From: Cucumis sativus
Taxonomy: Eukaryota > Streptophyta > Magnoliopsida > Cucurbitales > Cucurbitaceae
Direction of reading: 5' to 3'
Assembly (NCBI RefSeq): GCF_000004075.3
Contig: NC_026660.2
Coordinates: forward strand, 1 to 64,000
DNA: 64,000 nucleotides
Position 1 is the stretch's first letter; each line of letters begins with the position of its first letter. Below are positions 35,801 through 46,571 of the stretch, one piece after another. Both the position numbers and the translations under genes were made by a program. The notes under the pieces were generated by a model. The model ran no database searches. It saw only the letters and a list, made by a program, of their open reading frames with translations, and was not told the origin of the DNA.

Positions 35801-36697
35801 AGGGAAATGCTGAAATCTGTTGCCTCTAGAGTTTCATCTAATTCAGCTAAATATGTGGAGGGAGGCTCCATAGCAATTGAAGAAGAGGATTACATGGATG
35901 ATGGTTCTGCAATTCATTTGAAACTCACAATTGATCCTCATAAAGGTGAAGCCAATTTTGATTTTAGTGGAACGAGTCCAGAAGTATATGGCAATTGGAA
36001 CGCCCCAGAAGCAGTAACAGCGGCCGCAGTTATATATTGCCTCCGATGCATGGTGGATGTTGATATTCCTCTCAACCAAGGCTGCTTGGCTCCTGTCAAG
36101 ATATATATTCCACCAGGGTCATTCCTTTCCCCGAGCGAGAAGGCTGCGATTGTAGGGGGAAACGTTCTCACTTCTCAACGAATAACCGATGTTATACTGA
36201 CAGCATTTCAGGCATGTGCCTGTTCTCAAGGCTGTATGAACAACCTCACTTTTGGTGACGATACATTTGGATACTATGAAACAATTGGTGGTGGAAGTGG
36301 AGCTGGTCCTTCTTGGCATGGAACAAGTGGAGTTCAATGCCATATGACCAATACTCGAATGACGGATCCTGAGATATTTGAGCAGCGATATCCTGTTCTT
36401 CTACATACATTTGCACTGAGAGAGAATAGTGGAGGAAGTGGAGTCTACAAAGGGGGTGATGGGCTCGTTAGGGAGATTGAGTTCAAGCAACCAGTTGTGG
36501 TGAGCATTCTTTCAGAGAGACGTGTCCATGCGCCGAGAGGTTTGAAAGGAGGAAAAGATGGTGCTCGTGGGGCTAATTTTCTGGTGAGGAAGGATGGAAG
36601 AAGAGTTTATCTTGGAGGCAAGAATACTATAACTGTCAAAGCTGGGGAGATCCTTCAAATTTTAACTCCCGGTGGTGGTGGATGGGGTTGCGCTTAA
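32900..36697 (+). CDS. OXP1: 5-oxoprolinase (ATP-hydrolysing)
   Basis: Hydrolyses 5-oxo-L-proline to glutamate using ATP, the cytosolic step that recovers glutamate from glutathione breakdown. It is a single uninterrupted coding exon of 1265 residues, essentially the size of Arabidopsis OXP1. I chose the ATG at 32900 ([17 protein letters not shown]) over the in-frame ATG at 32858 because the latter lies in the inferred 5' UTR intron. The N-terminal hydantoinase-A half (about 1-740) has [10 protein letters not shown], the [16 protein letters not shown] block and the ATPase-fold motif [14 protein letters not shown]. The C-terminal hydantoinase-B half (about 760-1265) has [26 protein letters not shown] and a glycine-rich end, TPGGGGWG. 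No truncation or frameshift is seen. A 3' UTR intron (36721-37087) is plausible. Confidence 0.97.
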   Translation: MGSNNEEKLRFCIDRGGTFTDVYAEIPGRPDGKVFKLLSVDPSNYDDAPVEGIRRILEEYTGKKIPRTSKIPTQNIEWIRMGTTVATNALLERKGERIALCVTKGFRDLLQIGNQARPDIFDLTVSKPSNLYEDVVEVDERVELIHGKGDGNQDSSTYVEGVSGELIRIVKTLNEEALKPLLNDLLQRGIGCLAVVLMHSYTYPQHELALEKLALSMGFKHVSLSSALTPMVRAVPRGLTASVDAYLTPVIKEYLSGFMSKFDESSGKVNVLFMQSDGGLAPESRFSGHKAVLSGPAGGVVGYSQTLFELETTKPLIGFDMGGTSTDVSRYAGSYEQVLETQIAGAIIQAPQLDINTVAAGGGSKLKFQFGAFRVGPESVGAHPGPVCYRKGGELAVTDANLVLGFVIPDFFPSIFGPNEDQPLDIEATRGEFEKLATEINSYRKNQDPSSKPMTIEEIALGFVNVANETMCRPIRQLTEMKGHETKNHALACFGGAGPQHACAIARLLGMKEIFIHRFCGILSAYGMGLADVVEEEQEPYSAVYCSKSVQEVSRREASLLKQVKHKLRSQGFREGSINTETYLNLRYDGTDTAIMVKSQRVDNGVEFDFAAEFEKLFQQEYGFKLQNRNILICDIRVRGVGVTNVLKPRAFEGLSGDPKIEGHYRVYFGNGWQDTPLFKLDNLGFGYIIPGPAIIMNGNSTVIVEPSCKATVTKYGNIKIEIDSTFCTKKVSEKVADVVQLSIFNHQFMGIAEQMGRTLQRTSISTNIKERLDFSCALFGPDGGLVANAPHVPVHLGAMSSTVRWQIDFWGDNLNEGDVLVTNHPCAGGSHLPDITVITPVFDNGKLIFFVASRGHHAEIGGITPGSMPPFSKSIWEEGAAIKAFKLVEKGIFQEEGINKLLQFPSSDEGVIPGTRRLQDNLSDLHAQVAANHRGISLIKELIVQYGLNIVQAYMTYVQLNAEEAVREMLKSVASRVSSNSAKYVEGGSIAIEEEDYMDDGSAIHLKLTIDPHKGEANFDFSGTSPEVYGNWNAPEAVTAAAVIYCLRCMVDVDIPLNQGCLAPVKIYIPPGSFLSPSEKAAIVGGNVLTSQRITDVILTAFQACACSQGCMNNLTFGDDTFGYYETIGGGSGAGPSWHGTSGVQCHMTNTRMTDPEIFEQRYPVLLHTFALRENSGGSGVYKGGDGLVREIEFKQPVVVSILSERRVHAPRGLKGGKDGARGANFLVRKDGRRVYLGGKNTITVKAGEILQILTPGGGGWGCA

Positions 36698-36720
36698 TGG
36701 CTTTTGGTTATTTCACATGG

Positions 36721-37087
36721 GTATGTACTACATTCAGATGTTTTTATTTCGAGTTAAATAGAATTGAACCACCCTAAATGAGAGCTAGTTTACAATGTTG
36801 ATGTTGACAGAAACGTTGAGATCCTTAATTTACAAAAAGAGGTTGCTTTTTAAAGGTGTATTATCCACATTAGGGACATTTTATTGCTTATTTTTTAAAA
36901 AAAAAGTTTCATGATTTGTTTAGCGATATGATAGAAATGTCGATTCACCCTTCAATCTTTCATGTTGATATCATCCCATAGAAATGTGCTAATATTGACA
37001 CTTCGGCTGGAATTTAATACTCTTTTGCGTGCATTATGCTGCTATCTATTTGTGTTTGTAATTGGTTTATTGTATCTTTTGTAACAG
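36721..37087 (+). other. Possible 3' UTR intron of OXP1
   Basis: Donor GTATGT at 36721, 24 bases after the stop codon, and acceptor TTTTGTAACAG ending at 37087, give a 367-bp T-rich candidate intron in the untranslated tail. No transcript evidence is available here. Confidence 0.35.
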
Positions 37088-37405
37088 GTACCATATATAA
37101 GGAAGCAGATTAAGAAGAAGGGTACTGCTGAAAGATAAGTTTTCTTATTCAATTTACAAGTAGTTCTATGACACACAAGAGTTTACGTATTTTGATAAAG
37201 GAACAATTCGATCTTGGTAGGAAATGTCTAGGTTTCAATAAAGTGGGCATATGGATATCAAGGAGTATTCCTTCAAAATGTAAAATAATTGACATTTCTG
37301 TTGAATAATAAGCCCTTCATTTTCTTTTAATTGTAAATTCATGTACTTAGTGTCTTGATGAATCAATGATTAATGATTAAATAAACTAAGATTTGATCAT
37401 GACTG

Positions 37406-37828
37406 TGATGGAACACTAAGATTGTGTTCAATCGATGGACCTTTATTGATACTTGAAAGAATCAAATACAAGAACAAAATAAAGTAGTAAAGAAATGAAT
37501 TGAGAAATCTCAATTTGGTTACAATCTCTCTGTTACCTTCTCTCTCAAAGGTGCACAATGATAGACTCCCTATTATCCACCGATATAGTAGATTAGGGAA
37601 GAAGGATTAATATGGGCACATGTGAATATTAGAGTAGGCACATGTGAGTTAGTTTTTGAGAATTAAATCTGGAATCTGTGCACCTTTGAGAGAGAAGGTA
37701 ACAGAGAGATTGTAACCGAATTGGGATTTCTCAGTTCGTTTCTTTATTATTTTATTTTGTTCTTGTATTCAATTCTTTCAAGTATCAATAAAGGTCCATC
37801 GATAGAACACAATCTTAGTGTTCCATCA
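37406..37828. mobile_element. Palindromic LTR: full copy plus inverted 3' half
   Basis: The arms 37406-37557 and 37677-37828 are inverted copies of each other with only a few mismatches over 152 bp; outer ends read TGATGGAACAC and GTGTTCCATCA. The segment 37559-37828 starts TGATAGACTCCC and resembles the start of the solo LTR at 15201, while its end (ATCAATAAAGG to GTGTTCCATCA) resembles that LTR's 3' end. So this looks like one complete short LTR (about 270 bp) with an inverted copy of its own 3' half attached. A transcript would fold into a long hairpin. No target duplication was found. Confidence 0.75.
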
Positions 37829-38700
37829 TAATGTAATTTAGAAATTACTTTCTAAGTTTTGCCATTAGTAATTATATTCACACATACATATTTTGTACGG
37901 ATACAAACCTCTTTATTAAATGTATTAATAAAAGAGTCTAATGTTCAAACTACATGAAAATCATAACAAACAAAAGGATAGACGAATTGAACAAACAAAA
38001 ACAACACAAGTGAAACCTGAGCAAAACAAAAGAAAAATAAGAACAAAACAAACTTAAAAAAACTTACCACAAGAAGCCCAAAAACAGCTGAAGATTGCAA
38101 ACTAAAACAGGTAACACCGAGGGAGAGCAAATAGCCAAGCAGCTTGTTGATGAAAAAATATGCTTCCTAAGTAGTCCTTAAATCGTGGAGGTAGTGACTA
38201 TAACCAGAATATTTGAGAACAACTTTAGAGGGCTAAAATAATAGAAGCATACGTCAAACCACTCGTGATCCACTAATACAGCTCAAACGAAAACAATTCC
38301 CCCTTTGTCAACAATGTACTTCAAGTGATTTGGAATTTCACAGTGCTAAGCTTGTGAAGGAAATAAAGAGGTCTGTTTCTCAGTAATTAGATCCTCCCCT
38401 GTCTGAAACAAGGTATTGAGATCAAATTCTAAAGATCCTTAATCGACTAGTCATCCTTCTTCCATGTGTTTGACATATGTTCAGCTTCCTTGCTGCACAC
38501 ATTAAAAGGAGAGTTGAAATCTGAGACTTTTTTTTTATGAAGTGTGGAGTTTGGGTAGGGGGGACCTCTAAAAAATTTGACATTTGAATTAGGCAAACAT
38601 GTATTTATAATGGAGGATGAATTGATATATGAGGAACTGACTTGTTTGATTGAGTATGGGCTTGCAAAAGGGCACATTTTGCCTAAAAATGAGGGTTATG
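37829..38700. other. Non-coding stretch before MULE remnants
   Basis: AT-rich DNA with no recognised gene. Low-complexity AACAAA/CAAAAC-rich sequence lies at 37960-38060. From about 38450 the sequence may already belong to the transposon remnant that follows. Confidence 0.35.
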
Positions 38701-38711
38701 ATCCAGAAGCA

Positions 38712-39137
38712 TTAGTAATTATATTCATGTTGATGATGTTCTTCTAAAAGCGATAAACTAAAGAGACACCAAGTTACATGAAACCCGACTGTCAATGATG
38801 TGAAATTATACGATTTATTGAAAATGCTGATGATATGATGTAAACAAAATCTATGATGAATCTTGGTCATGTTCACCCATTCTTTGGATTGTTCACCGTT
38901 TAATATTATGCCAACATGTTTATTTGAAAGGAAGCATATATCCTCGTGAGTACAATTGTTTTTAGATGTTTTAAAAATCATCCTCATGAATTTGCACTCC
39001 TCTTCCACAAGAAATACTAAGGGTAGAAGATGCTTATTTGAATCAACAAATGTGGTAATTAATAACTTCCCTCGATACTTGTCATACAAGTGAGTGTCGT
39101 CGATTTGAATAATTAGCCTACATCTATACATGAACAT
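38712..39137 (-). pseudogene. MULE transposase fragment (minus)
   Basis: Minus-strand translation contains LIIQIDDTHLYDKYRGKL, then DSNKHLLPLVFLVEEE and later ISIFNKSYN, the core of a Mutator-like (MULE/MuDR) transposase catalytic domain; the Asp of the DTHLY block is one of the catalytic acidic residues in the family. It is only about 140 residues and lacks the N-terminal DNA-binding and C-terminal SWIM zinc-finger regions, so it is a dead fragment. It faces a second, plus-strand copy that starts at about 39163. Confidence 0.75.
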
Positions 39138-39290
39138 GTCATACTAGGTATTTGGTCCATTTAGGCCCGTTATTCAAATTGACGACACTCACTTGTATGC
39201 CAAGTATCGAGGGAAGTTATTAATTGTTACATATGTTAATTCAAATAAGCATTTTCTACCTTTAGCATTTGTCGTTGTTGAGGAAAAATC
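38995..39290. repeat. Inverted repeat formed by the two MULE copies
   Basis: The sequence at about 38995-39110 is the diverged reverse complement of about 39165-39290, sharing for example ACTTCCCTCGATACTTG against CAAGTATCGAGGGAAGT. The arms are about 115-125 bp with a 50-bp spacer, so the locus can form a hairpin. The arms encode the same transposase segment, which points to head-to-head insertion or rearrangement of two related elements. Confidence 0.75.
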
Positions 39291-39760
39291 TGTAGATTCA
39301 TGTGGATGATTTTTACGACATCTAGAAAAATTCTGTCACACGATGAGTTATGCTTGGTTTTTGATCAATATGATGACATCATATCAACGACAAAAAATCC
39401 AAAGAAGGGGTGGATATGATAGAGATGTCACAATATCGTTAGCAATTTCTATTGATGAACTAGACTTATTGTGTCTGCTATCAATTCCAAATTCAAAAGA
39501 TTGATAAAACAACTCAAGACCTCATGAGAATAAATAGTAGTCGTATGAATTTTTTTCTTTTTTTTGTGACATTCTTATAGAACAGTGGATCCAAGCACAT
39601 GACGAATAATTTTGCTATGGGTGAATGATGACGAACCTATCAAAGTGCATGAACGGAGTTTCTTAAGAAGCTTGAATGTTATCAATAAATACTATAGCTC
39701 AGAAAATGAGAGAAAATAAGAGCTGTCGGAGTGTCAAGATAAATATTAGCGGTATGAATT
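39163..39760 (+). pseudogene. MULE transposase fragment (plus), broken
   Basis: Plus-strand translation gives VIQIDDTHLYAKYRGKLL, then NSNKHFLPLAFVVVEEK, a stop near 39307, and after further stops and frame changes a stretch resembling the later transposase segment (about 39590-39670: AHDE, then LSKCMNGVS-like residues). It is the inverted partner of the minus fragment at 38712-39137. Multiple stops make it a pseudogene. Confidence 0.7.
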
Positions 39761-39990
39761 TTTTAATTACAGTAGTTAATATATATTTTTTTATGTGTAT
39801 ATTATACAAACTGTGTATGTTCAGATATGCACTACAAAAAAATTTTAAATTAACTGCAAGATTCAGTAAGCATTAAGTACAATTGTGCGATCGATTTCAA
39901 GGCGTTTTATATTTGAATATTGGACGTCACGACTTAAATTCTAAATGAGGAAATATTCAAATATTACAGCTAAGTGCGTTCGAGCAGTTC

Positions 39991-40172
39991 TATTTGTGAA
40001 ACGGTATCAAACCTATTGTATTTCGTGCTCATTTTATAGTGGTATGTTCACGGTTTAACATGAACTATAAAGATTTCGTTGTATTTGTGAAACGGTATCA
40101 AACCTATGGTATTTCGTGCTCATTTTATAGCGGTATGTTCACGGTTTAACATGAACTATAAAGATTTCGTTG
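39991..40172. repeat. 91-bp tandem duplication
   Basis: Copies 39991-40081 and 40082-40172 start TATTTGTGAAACGG and differ at about two positions. They sit inside the degenerate MULE-derived region and contain no open frame of note. Confidence 0.9.
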
Positions 40173-41300
40173 AGAATTACTAAACTGTCAACTTATGATG
40201 TATGTTATGCTCCTCAGTTTCAACCAGTACTGCAAGAAGATTACTATATCACACCCATAAATATGTTCATCTTACATCAAGATTCATCGTTGTTGAGTAA
40301 ACTGGCTTCTCACAAAAAGATGGATTGGGCAGATAATGATGTTCATTCAGTGGTCAACTCAGTCACAATCGACTATTGACAGAAGTGTACTTTGTTAACG
40401 AGACAAACACCTAATAATTAGAGATATTTGTACAAGGTTTTTGCATTGTAAATGTTAAAATATTAAGATACTTGTACCTAACATGTACTGCTCCTAATTG
40501 GTCTGATAGAGTTCCCATTTGGTAATGCGATGGCTAAATCGCACGGGATTTATTGCTACGAGAACTCGCAATTTGATGTGAATGTAAATTAAGAATACAT
40601 CCATTGGTACAAAAATATTGCAAGACTTTATATCACTGGTTCCGGAGTTGTTTTGGATCATCATGTTTAAATATTGTCCAATTATTTTTAGTCTAAATTT
40701 GTTTTAAATATTTTATAGGTCATTTTAATATTTCAAATAGATTGAATAACTGTAAACTTCTAGATATTACAGATAATCTACAACATGTCCTAGATATATG
40801 TAATGATAACGAGCAGTACATGAAGAACATACATTATATGTATGATGTACCTATTGTACTTATACCAGTTCAAAGGAGATGTGTAAGAGTCTAATGAATT
40901 GGAAGAAGTTGACTAGGACGTGAAAAAAGTGCCTCTTGTGACACAAACATAGAGCGATACTAGTTACATTAGTCCAATATGATGATCCTGACAATTGGAA
41001 CGGGATATTATGATTAAGAGTCGGTCAATCGTCAAACTTCCTAACAAGATATTATAATTTTGAAGCAGGACCATCATCGTCAAACTTTGGACAATGGTAC
41101 TATGATTTTGGTACTAATTAATCATTGTCATACATGCATACAGGTGCAATCGTGGAAAACATAACAAATATTTGTATTATGAATCGTCTGTAACAGTACC
41201 CGAGCAACCAAATGAGCGTCAACAACAAGAGAATTATGAGAAACTAGAGCAACATAGAGTGCAAAGTCAACGATGACTACGTTGAGACACATTATGGTTA
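40173..41300 (+). pseudogene. Degenerate tail of a MULE-type element
   Basis: Weak coding remnants continue downstream of the plus MULE fragment: a frame at 40170-40379, and near 41200-41290 residues rich in Gln, Glu and Arg (EQPNERQQQENYEKLEQ followed by QSQR). These resemble the low-complexity C-terminal tails of such transposases. Stops are frequent and no SWIM Cys/His pattern was confirmed, so assignment to the same element is by position and composition only. Confidence 0.35.
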
Positions 41301-41537
41301 TCGAATGAATGTTTTTAAAAAAAATCTTCAATTTTAAAATACAAATAAAAAAGTTTCAAATAATATATTAGGTCTATGTAAAGTTATAAGATTGAACCAA
41401 TTTTTTCCTAAATAAAATGTGAATGATGGAAAATTTTAGAGAAGCAAGTATAATACCTTTCCGCTGTGATATCTACAATCTCCAGCATTATCCACTCATA
41501 TATTGAGATGGAACTAAACTAATCACACTCGAAAGTT

Positions 41538-41946
41538 TCAAACCTCCATGACAAACAAATAACTAATAAGTAACTTCGGATGAAATCCGAGAAGGCCGCC
41601 TGCAAGAGCCATTGCTTGAGCTATTCTTTGCCTGAACATCTCAACCATCTCGTCTCTGCCTAGAATAGTATACAATAAATAAACCTATGAGTAGAAATTG
41701 AATGGGTGGAGGTAAAACCATGAGAATTTTGGAGCTCCTGTACACAATGTCACATAATGGTTCAAGTCATGCTATGGGTTAAATATGTGGGGGTAAAAGA
41801 CTTGGAAACCAAATATGCACTCTATAACGATAAGAATTGAAAAGTGAAAAAGGAATACCTTCTGAAAATACAAGCAATGAAAATAGAACTACCTTCTCAA
41901 AAACAAGCTTTGGTTTGTGAATCTTGTCTTCAGGAGTAAGTATCAT
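41538..41946 (-). CDS. Candidate small two-exon gene, unknown function
   Basis: On the minus strand an ATG at 41946 opens MILTPEDKIHKPKLVFEK and continues to a GT donor after 41859 (exon 41946-41859, phase 1). An acceptor TTCTAG ahead of 41659 opens exon 2 (41659-41538) in matching frame, with RDEMVEMFRQRIAQAMALAG followed by GLLGFHPKLL, to a TGA. The joined product is 69 residues: a charged start, a hydrophobic patch from the exon 1 end, and an amphipathic helix-like second half with an AMALAGGLLG run. Composition is more protein-like than its surroundings. I do not recognise the family, the intron is inferred from one GT-AG pair, and the neighbourhood is transposon-rich, so a captured gene fragment is equally possible. 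Confidence 0.35.
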
Positions 41947-41949
41947 TTT

Positions 41950-44900
41950 CCTGATTCACAATTCACAATTCAATTCTTCTGCGCTCCCTTTCTAGTGCTA
42001 GCTAGAAGTTATTTTACAAATGAGAGTTGGGACTAGCAGATAAATGAGAAGTCTTGTCTCTTTTTTTTTTTTTCTCTTTCTAAGACACATTTGAGAGTGG
42101 TTTTAAAGAAATTTGAGTGGGTATTTCCTCAATAGTACTGGTTTTAACGAAAGTGATTTTGGATTTTCATATAATCATTTTCAGGTTTGGGTTTACAGTT
42201 TTAAACACAGTTTTTATAACCTCAAAACTGGCTTTGAATGATTAGGCAATGTTTGGATGTGACTTTAGCCCTCTTTCAAAACCATCTTCAAACATCCTTT
42301 TATAGTTCAACTGTTGAGAACTGTTGTTGGAAGATCATTTTTCTAATTCTCCTGCCATTTGTCTTCAGCTACGTCGTTAGTTGGTTCGTTAAATGCCTTC
42401 GTCTATGCTTTTGAACTTGAATTATTAGTTATTTCATTAACTTGTTAAGTTTTGCTTGGTAACTTCTTCTGGCAGAATTTATGCATCCTTCACCATTACA
42501 TCTAATTCCTTGATATTGGCTCTTAGCCTGGAATAGTTTTTATTGTCTTTTCTTTAACATAGAATCTTTAGTCGCTTGTATATTTCAAGAAAATAATCAT
42601 GTAGCTGACTTAGCTTCTTTTACAATTTTATGAGTCCCAATATTGCATTCCTTTAGTTTGGTGATTGTCTTCTCTTTATGTTCAAATGATTTTGGTTAAA
42701 AACTTTGTATTTATGTTAGTTGGTTATGCACCATTTAGTAAAATATTTATGAAAACTATTACTTTTAACTTCTTTCCTGTGGAGTACTCATGGAAAGGTT
42801 AAATGCCAAAAGGAAAAAGAAAAAATGAAAGTTGAAAGCACACAACAAAATGAAGATTTAAGGTAATCACATAAATGGTAGGGTTGCAAGGAAAAACTGC
42901 AAGGTGGCTGGAAATTGTTTGTTGGTTCGGGTTGGTTTAGCGGTTCGGGTTGAAGGTATATGAAACTAAAAATTTTGGTTAGGTTCAGGTTTAGCTGAAA
43001 ACACATTGGAAAACCAAATTGGTTGAAAATATATGAATAATGATCTTTTGGTTAATTCGATTGGTTGGGGAGTGCATTTTAAACCTAAAGGCTATGAGAT
43101 TGGGTAAACACTAAATTTTGTTTTTGTTTTTAAAATTTTGCAATTCCCTCTCTCCTAGTCCCGTTGTTGGTACACACAATAAACAAGATAATCAATTGTG
43201 AACTGAGTTAACCTAGCAGCATGGGTTCTTGTAAGGTCGTTTCGTTTCAATTTTATGTTCTTTATTAATTGAACCACTTACCCTCCCAATAAATGAAAAG
43301 AATAATTCAAGACTCAAATCATTTAAATTAAAAAAAATATTAGACTTACACTATTAAGAATTCTACGTAGACTTGGATTAATTCGCTAACAAGAGTCTAG
43401 TTTAACTGATATTTGTAAGTTCGAGAACTAAGAGGTCTTTGATTTAAATTTTTAGTCTAATTTGTACTAGAAATGAAAAAAAAAAAAAAAGAGTTATTAG
43501 GTTAACTTTCTACCACTGTCCATCGACAAAGTGGAGGATACTTAGATACAGTTCAAGTTCTCATCTCTCCAATTTGTGGCGTGATAACATATGATTAAGC
43601 AATTGAGTAGGTTGGAGCAAAATTATAGATGTAGATGATACCCAATTCAAAGGCGTAACTTTCCCCGAATGACTTTTATACACTTCACAAAATTGCAAGT
43701 CCTATCCTATCTACATCTTAATTCCCAGTTGTTATAATGAAGAATAGTCTGAAAATGATGTGATGAATTCTTTTTTTCTCAATACCATTCAACTATGTTT
43801 AGAATATCAGAAACTCAACCAAGTTTGAATTGAAATTGTTTACCAAATTTTACTCGAATTTGATGTTGTTTAATTACTTTAGATGGTATAATAAGAATTA
43901 AGTTGAATTTAAAGAAAAGAAAAAAACAAGGTTGAAAGAATGGAATACTTAGGTGTAGAAGAAGACAATGTATTTATACGTCGTATGTGTAAATAAAAAC
44001 ACACATTTGGATGCCCTTTATGCTTAGATGTAAGACTTTCCACAAAGGCTAAGGTGATTCAACCGTGTGGGACATCTTCTTCTCCATTTGATTCTCATTA
44101 AATTAGAGCAAAGCTAACCAAATGATAATAATAATAATAATTCTATTCTTTTTTAAGGTTGATCTTTTGTGAAAATATTGGATGAAAATTGAAAGTTTGA
44201 AAAGTCGGTACTAAGTACAAATAACATAGCTCTAACTTTGGGTAAAGAAGAGATTTATGGTAATATAACTAAGTGATGACAATTATATGTATTGGTATTG
44301 GACCTTTCTTTCTATAAGTGACATTAGAGTTATGCTCTTGACTTGGTCGTGTTGGTAAAATCTTTGGAAATAGAAAAAAGAAGTGGTGTGCCTAGAAAGA
44401 ATTCTAGTAGACATGGTGAGATATGTGGTTGATGACTCTATTGGATTGGTGATATGTTCAAGAGAATTAAGAGGAGTGTGTGGGTACGATCTAAATAGAT
44501 AAATGATTATTTGTGGAAAAGATGAATAATTTAATGAAATGTGCTAGAGCTTTAGTGTGTAGATGTATATTTTTTGAAGTGTGCTTTGTGGTTGATGGTA
44601 TTAGACGATACGAGGTTCCTTATTAAAAGTGAGGTTCTCTTGGTTTTTTACGAGGTAGGGTTCTCAATACTTGGTAACCTTGTTCATCATCTTGTCCATG
44701 AGACTTTCTTCATCTTATCCCTTGTGATATTATACCTGATATATCTCACATAATACCAAATTTGTTTGAAAATTCTTTGCTTATTTGAAAAATTTTCAGG
44801 TGTTTATTCTTAAGGATTATTTTTTCTCTTGGCTTAACAAGTTATGATAATGGTTTGATTATCTTTTTCTGTCGTACATGTTTAAGGGGCTGTTTTATTC

Positions 44901-46210
44901 GCTTGAGGGTTACCACTTTAGAAGAGAAGCTTTGAATTGTTTGCTATTTTTGGTAGAAAATAACAATTTAAGAATGTCGATATGAAACAACGAGTAGAGT
45001 AGATCTTGAGTTGTGTCTTTAAATCATCTTGAAACATCATGAGAAATCTCAAGTAAAATGCTCGTGATTTGAAGTTGGAAATGTAGAAGTTATCATTAAG
45101 AGAAATTCTCACAATTAAAAGAAGCCTAAGTATCTTTTTCTACTAAATTATATTGTCCGTGTATAACTATAATAACCTTGTATTCATCGATAAGTACAAC
45201 GTTGTAATCATTTAACTATTTGTTAATGAAAATATCTTTTTTAGGACACATTTCCTCCTAAATGTAGGTTGTATTGCAAACCTTGTGCTCTGTTTTTTTA
45301 ATTTCATTACATGTTCTACTCAACGTTTTTTTAGATAGTTGAACTAATAAATCTATGTTAGGGTGTGTAAGATAATATTTTTTCAAAAGAGAAATAATAT
45401 TAAAACTTCTCGAAATAACATAAAACAAACGAAATAAATAAAAATTATTTATTTATTTATTTATATTGTAATATTAGGTTCCATTATCATTGAATTAAAA
45501 ATTACATATACAAGAATCGAATAATGTGGAGAAAGTAGTTTTCCTTTTTCTACTTTGTGTAGAGGCTAAGTCTCTAAAATATTGGCTTCGTCTTTGTAGT
45601 TTTGGATCCGCCACCACAATCAGACAAACTTCCATTTGATCATTGCCTTTATATATGGAATCAAATTCTTTCCCTTCCAATGTGTCACAATTTAATTTGA
45701 ACATACCATCAATTTCATTATCATTTTTCACTTCATAATGAACTTTTTCATTAGTTTTGTGTGTGTGTGAGTTTTTTCACCACCATTAGAAAACACATTT
45801 GAAATATACAGAACCAAAATGTTTAATTTGAATTAGTTTCTGAAACCATTTTTACAGTAACCAATAAAACTGTGTACTTACAATAGTTCAATTTTGAAGA
45901 CAAAAAATTAAACAATCATTATCAAACACTGCCTTAAAACACAATTGGAGTCCATTTGTTGAGGAATATATATACATATATAGTTATTTATATATATATA
46001 TAGTACTATAATATATATATTTTTTTTAAATGTCAAAATCTGAGATTCTTTGATCCTCCCTAAATTGTCCATTTTTGTCTTGCCTACAAACTTGCAAAAA
46101 AGAAAGAAAAAAGTTCATAGATAGAAATGGCCCATAATTGAATAATAAAGCAATAAGGATATACAAAATTATTATATCCAATAGGGATGAGAGATGATCT
46201 TAAAGGTGCA
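41950..46210. other. Large intergenic region before GolS
   Basis: About 4.3 kb of AT-rich DNA without a convincing gene. Visible items: a T run at 42061; a cluster of GGTTCGGGTT/GGTTNGG-like words at 42918-43070; an A run at 43477; an (AAT)n run at 44123-44141; an (ATTT)n run near 45447. A 78-codon minus-strand frame at 45495-45731 is not supported by any motif. Alternating TA tracts occupy 45965-46020. Confidence 0.4.
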
Positions 46211-46212
46211 AA

Positions 46213-46222
46213 AGAATCTTCT
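46213..46222. promoter_or_regulatory. Heat-shock-element-like pair upstream of GolS
   Basis: AGAATCTTCT fits the nGAAnnTTCn half of a plant heat-shock element, about 210 bp upstream of the TATA box. A third unit in the right spacing is not seen. GolS genes in Arabidopsis include heat-shock-factor targets, which is why it is noted; chance occurrence is quite possible. Confidence 0.25.
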
Positions 46223-46425
46223 TATTGATGGAAGAAGAGAATACAAACTCTTCCAACTTTTGATCAAATGCCCAAAATGCCCTCCATCTCACCTTAAAGA
46301 TAGGATTATTCCAAGTCATATTCATCCCACCAATATCAATATCTAAAACAATAAGTAACAAATAATTACAATACAAATTAAACTTAGGAGTATCCATAAA
46401 CTTAAAACAATGTTCCCCAAGGCTC

Positions 46426-46434
46426 TATAAATAG
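46426..46434 (+). promoter_or_regulatory. TATA box of galactinol synthase gene
   Basis: TATAAATAG lies 146 bp upstream of the start codon, in a C-rich context (CTCTATAAATAGCCTCCC). Transcription would be expected to start about 30 bp downstream, giving an untranslated leader of roughly 110 bp. Confidence 0.7.
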
Positions 46435-46571
46435 CCTCCCTCCCATCCCTTCACAACTCAAGCTTGAAGGACTATAACAAGAACTTGTAAGCTTGCCCTT
46501 CTTATTAAGTCCTTCTTGCCTCCCTTTCTTCGGAAGAAAACTTTTGTTGTTTCAAAAGCGCCAAAGTTAAT

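Noticed and set aside
35843..36343. Several minus ORFs inside OXP1
   Set aside because: Antisense shadows of a well-conserved coding exon.
38995..39290. CRISPR-like or foldback transposon termini
   Set aside because: The inverted repeat is explained by two oppositely oriented transposase coding fragments; CRISPR arrays are not expected in a plant nucleus.
45495..45731. 78-codon minus ORF as a gene
   Set aside because: Isolated, no motif, no promoter or splice support.
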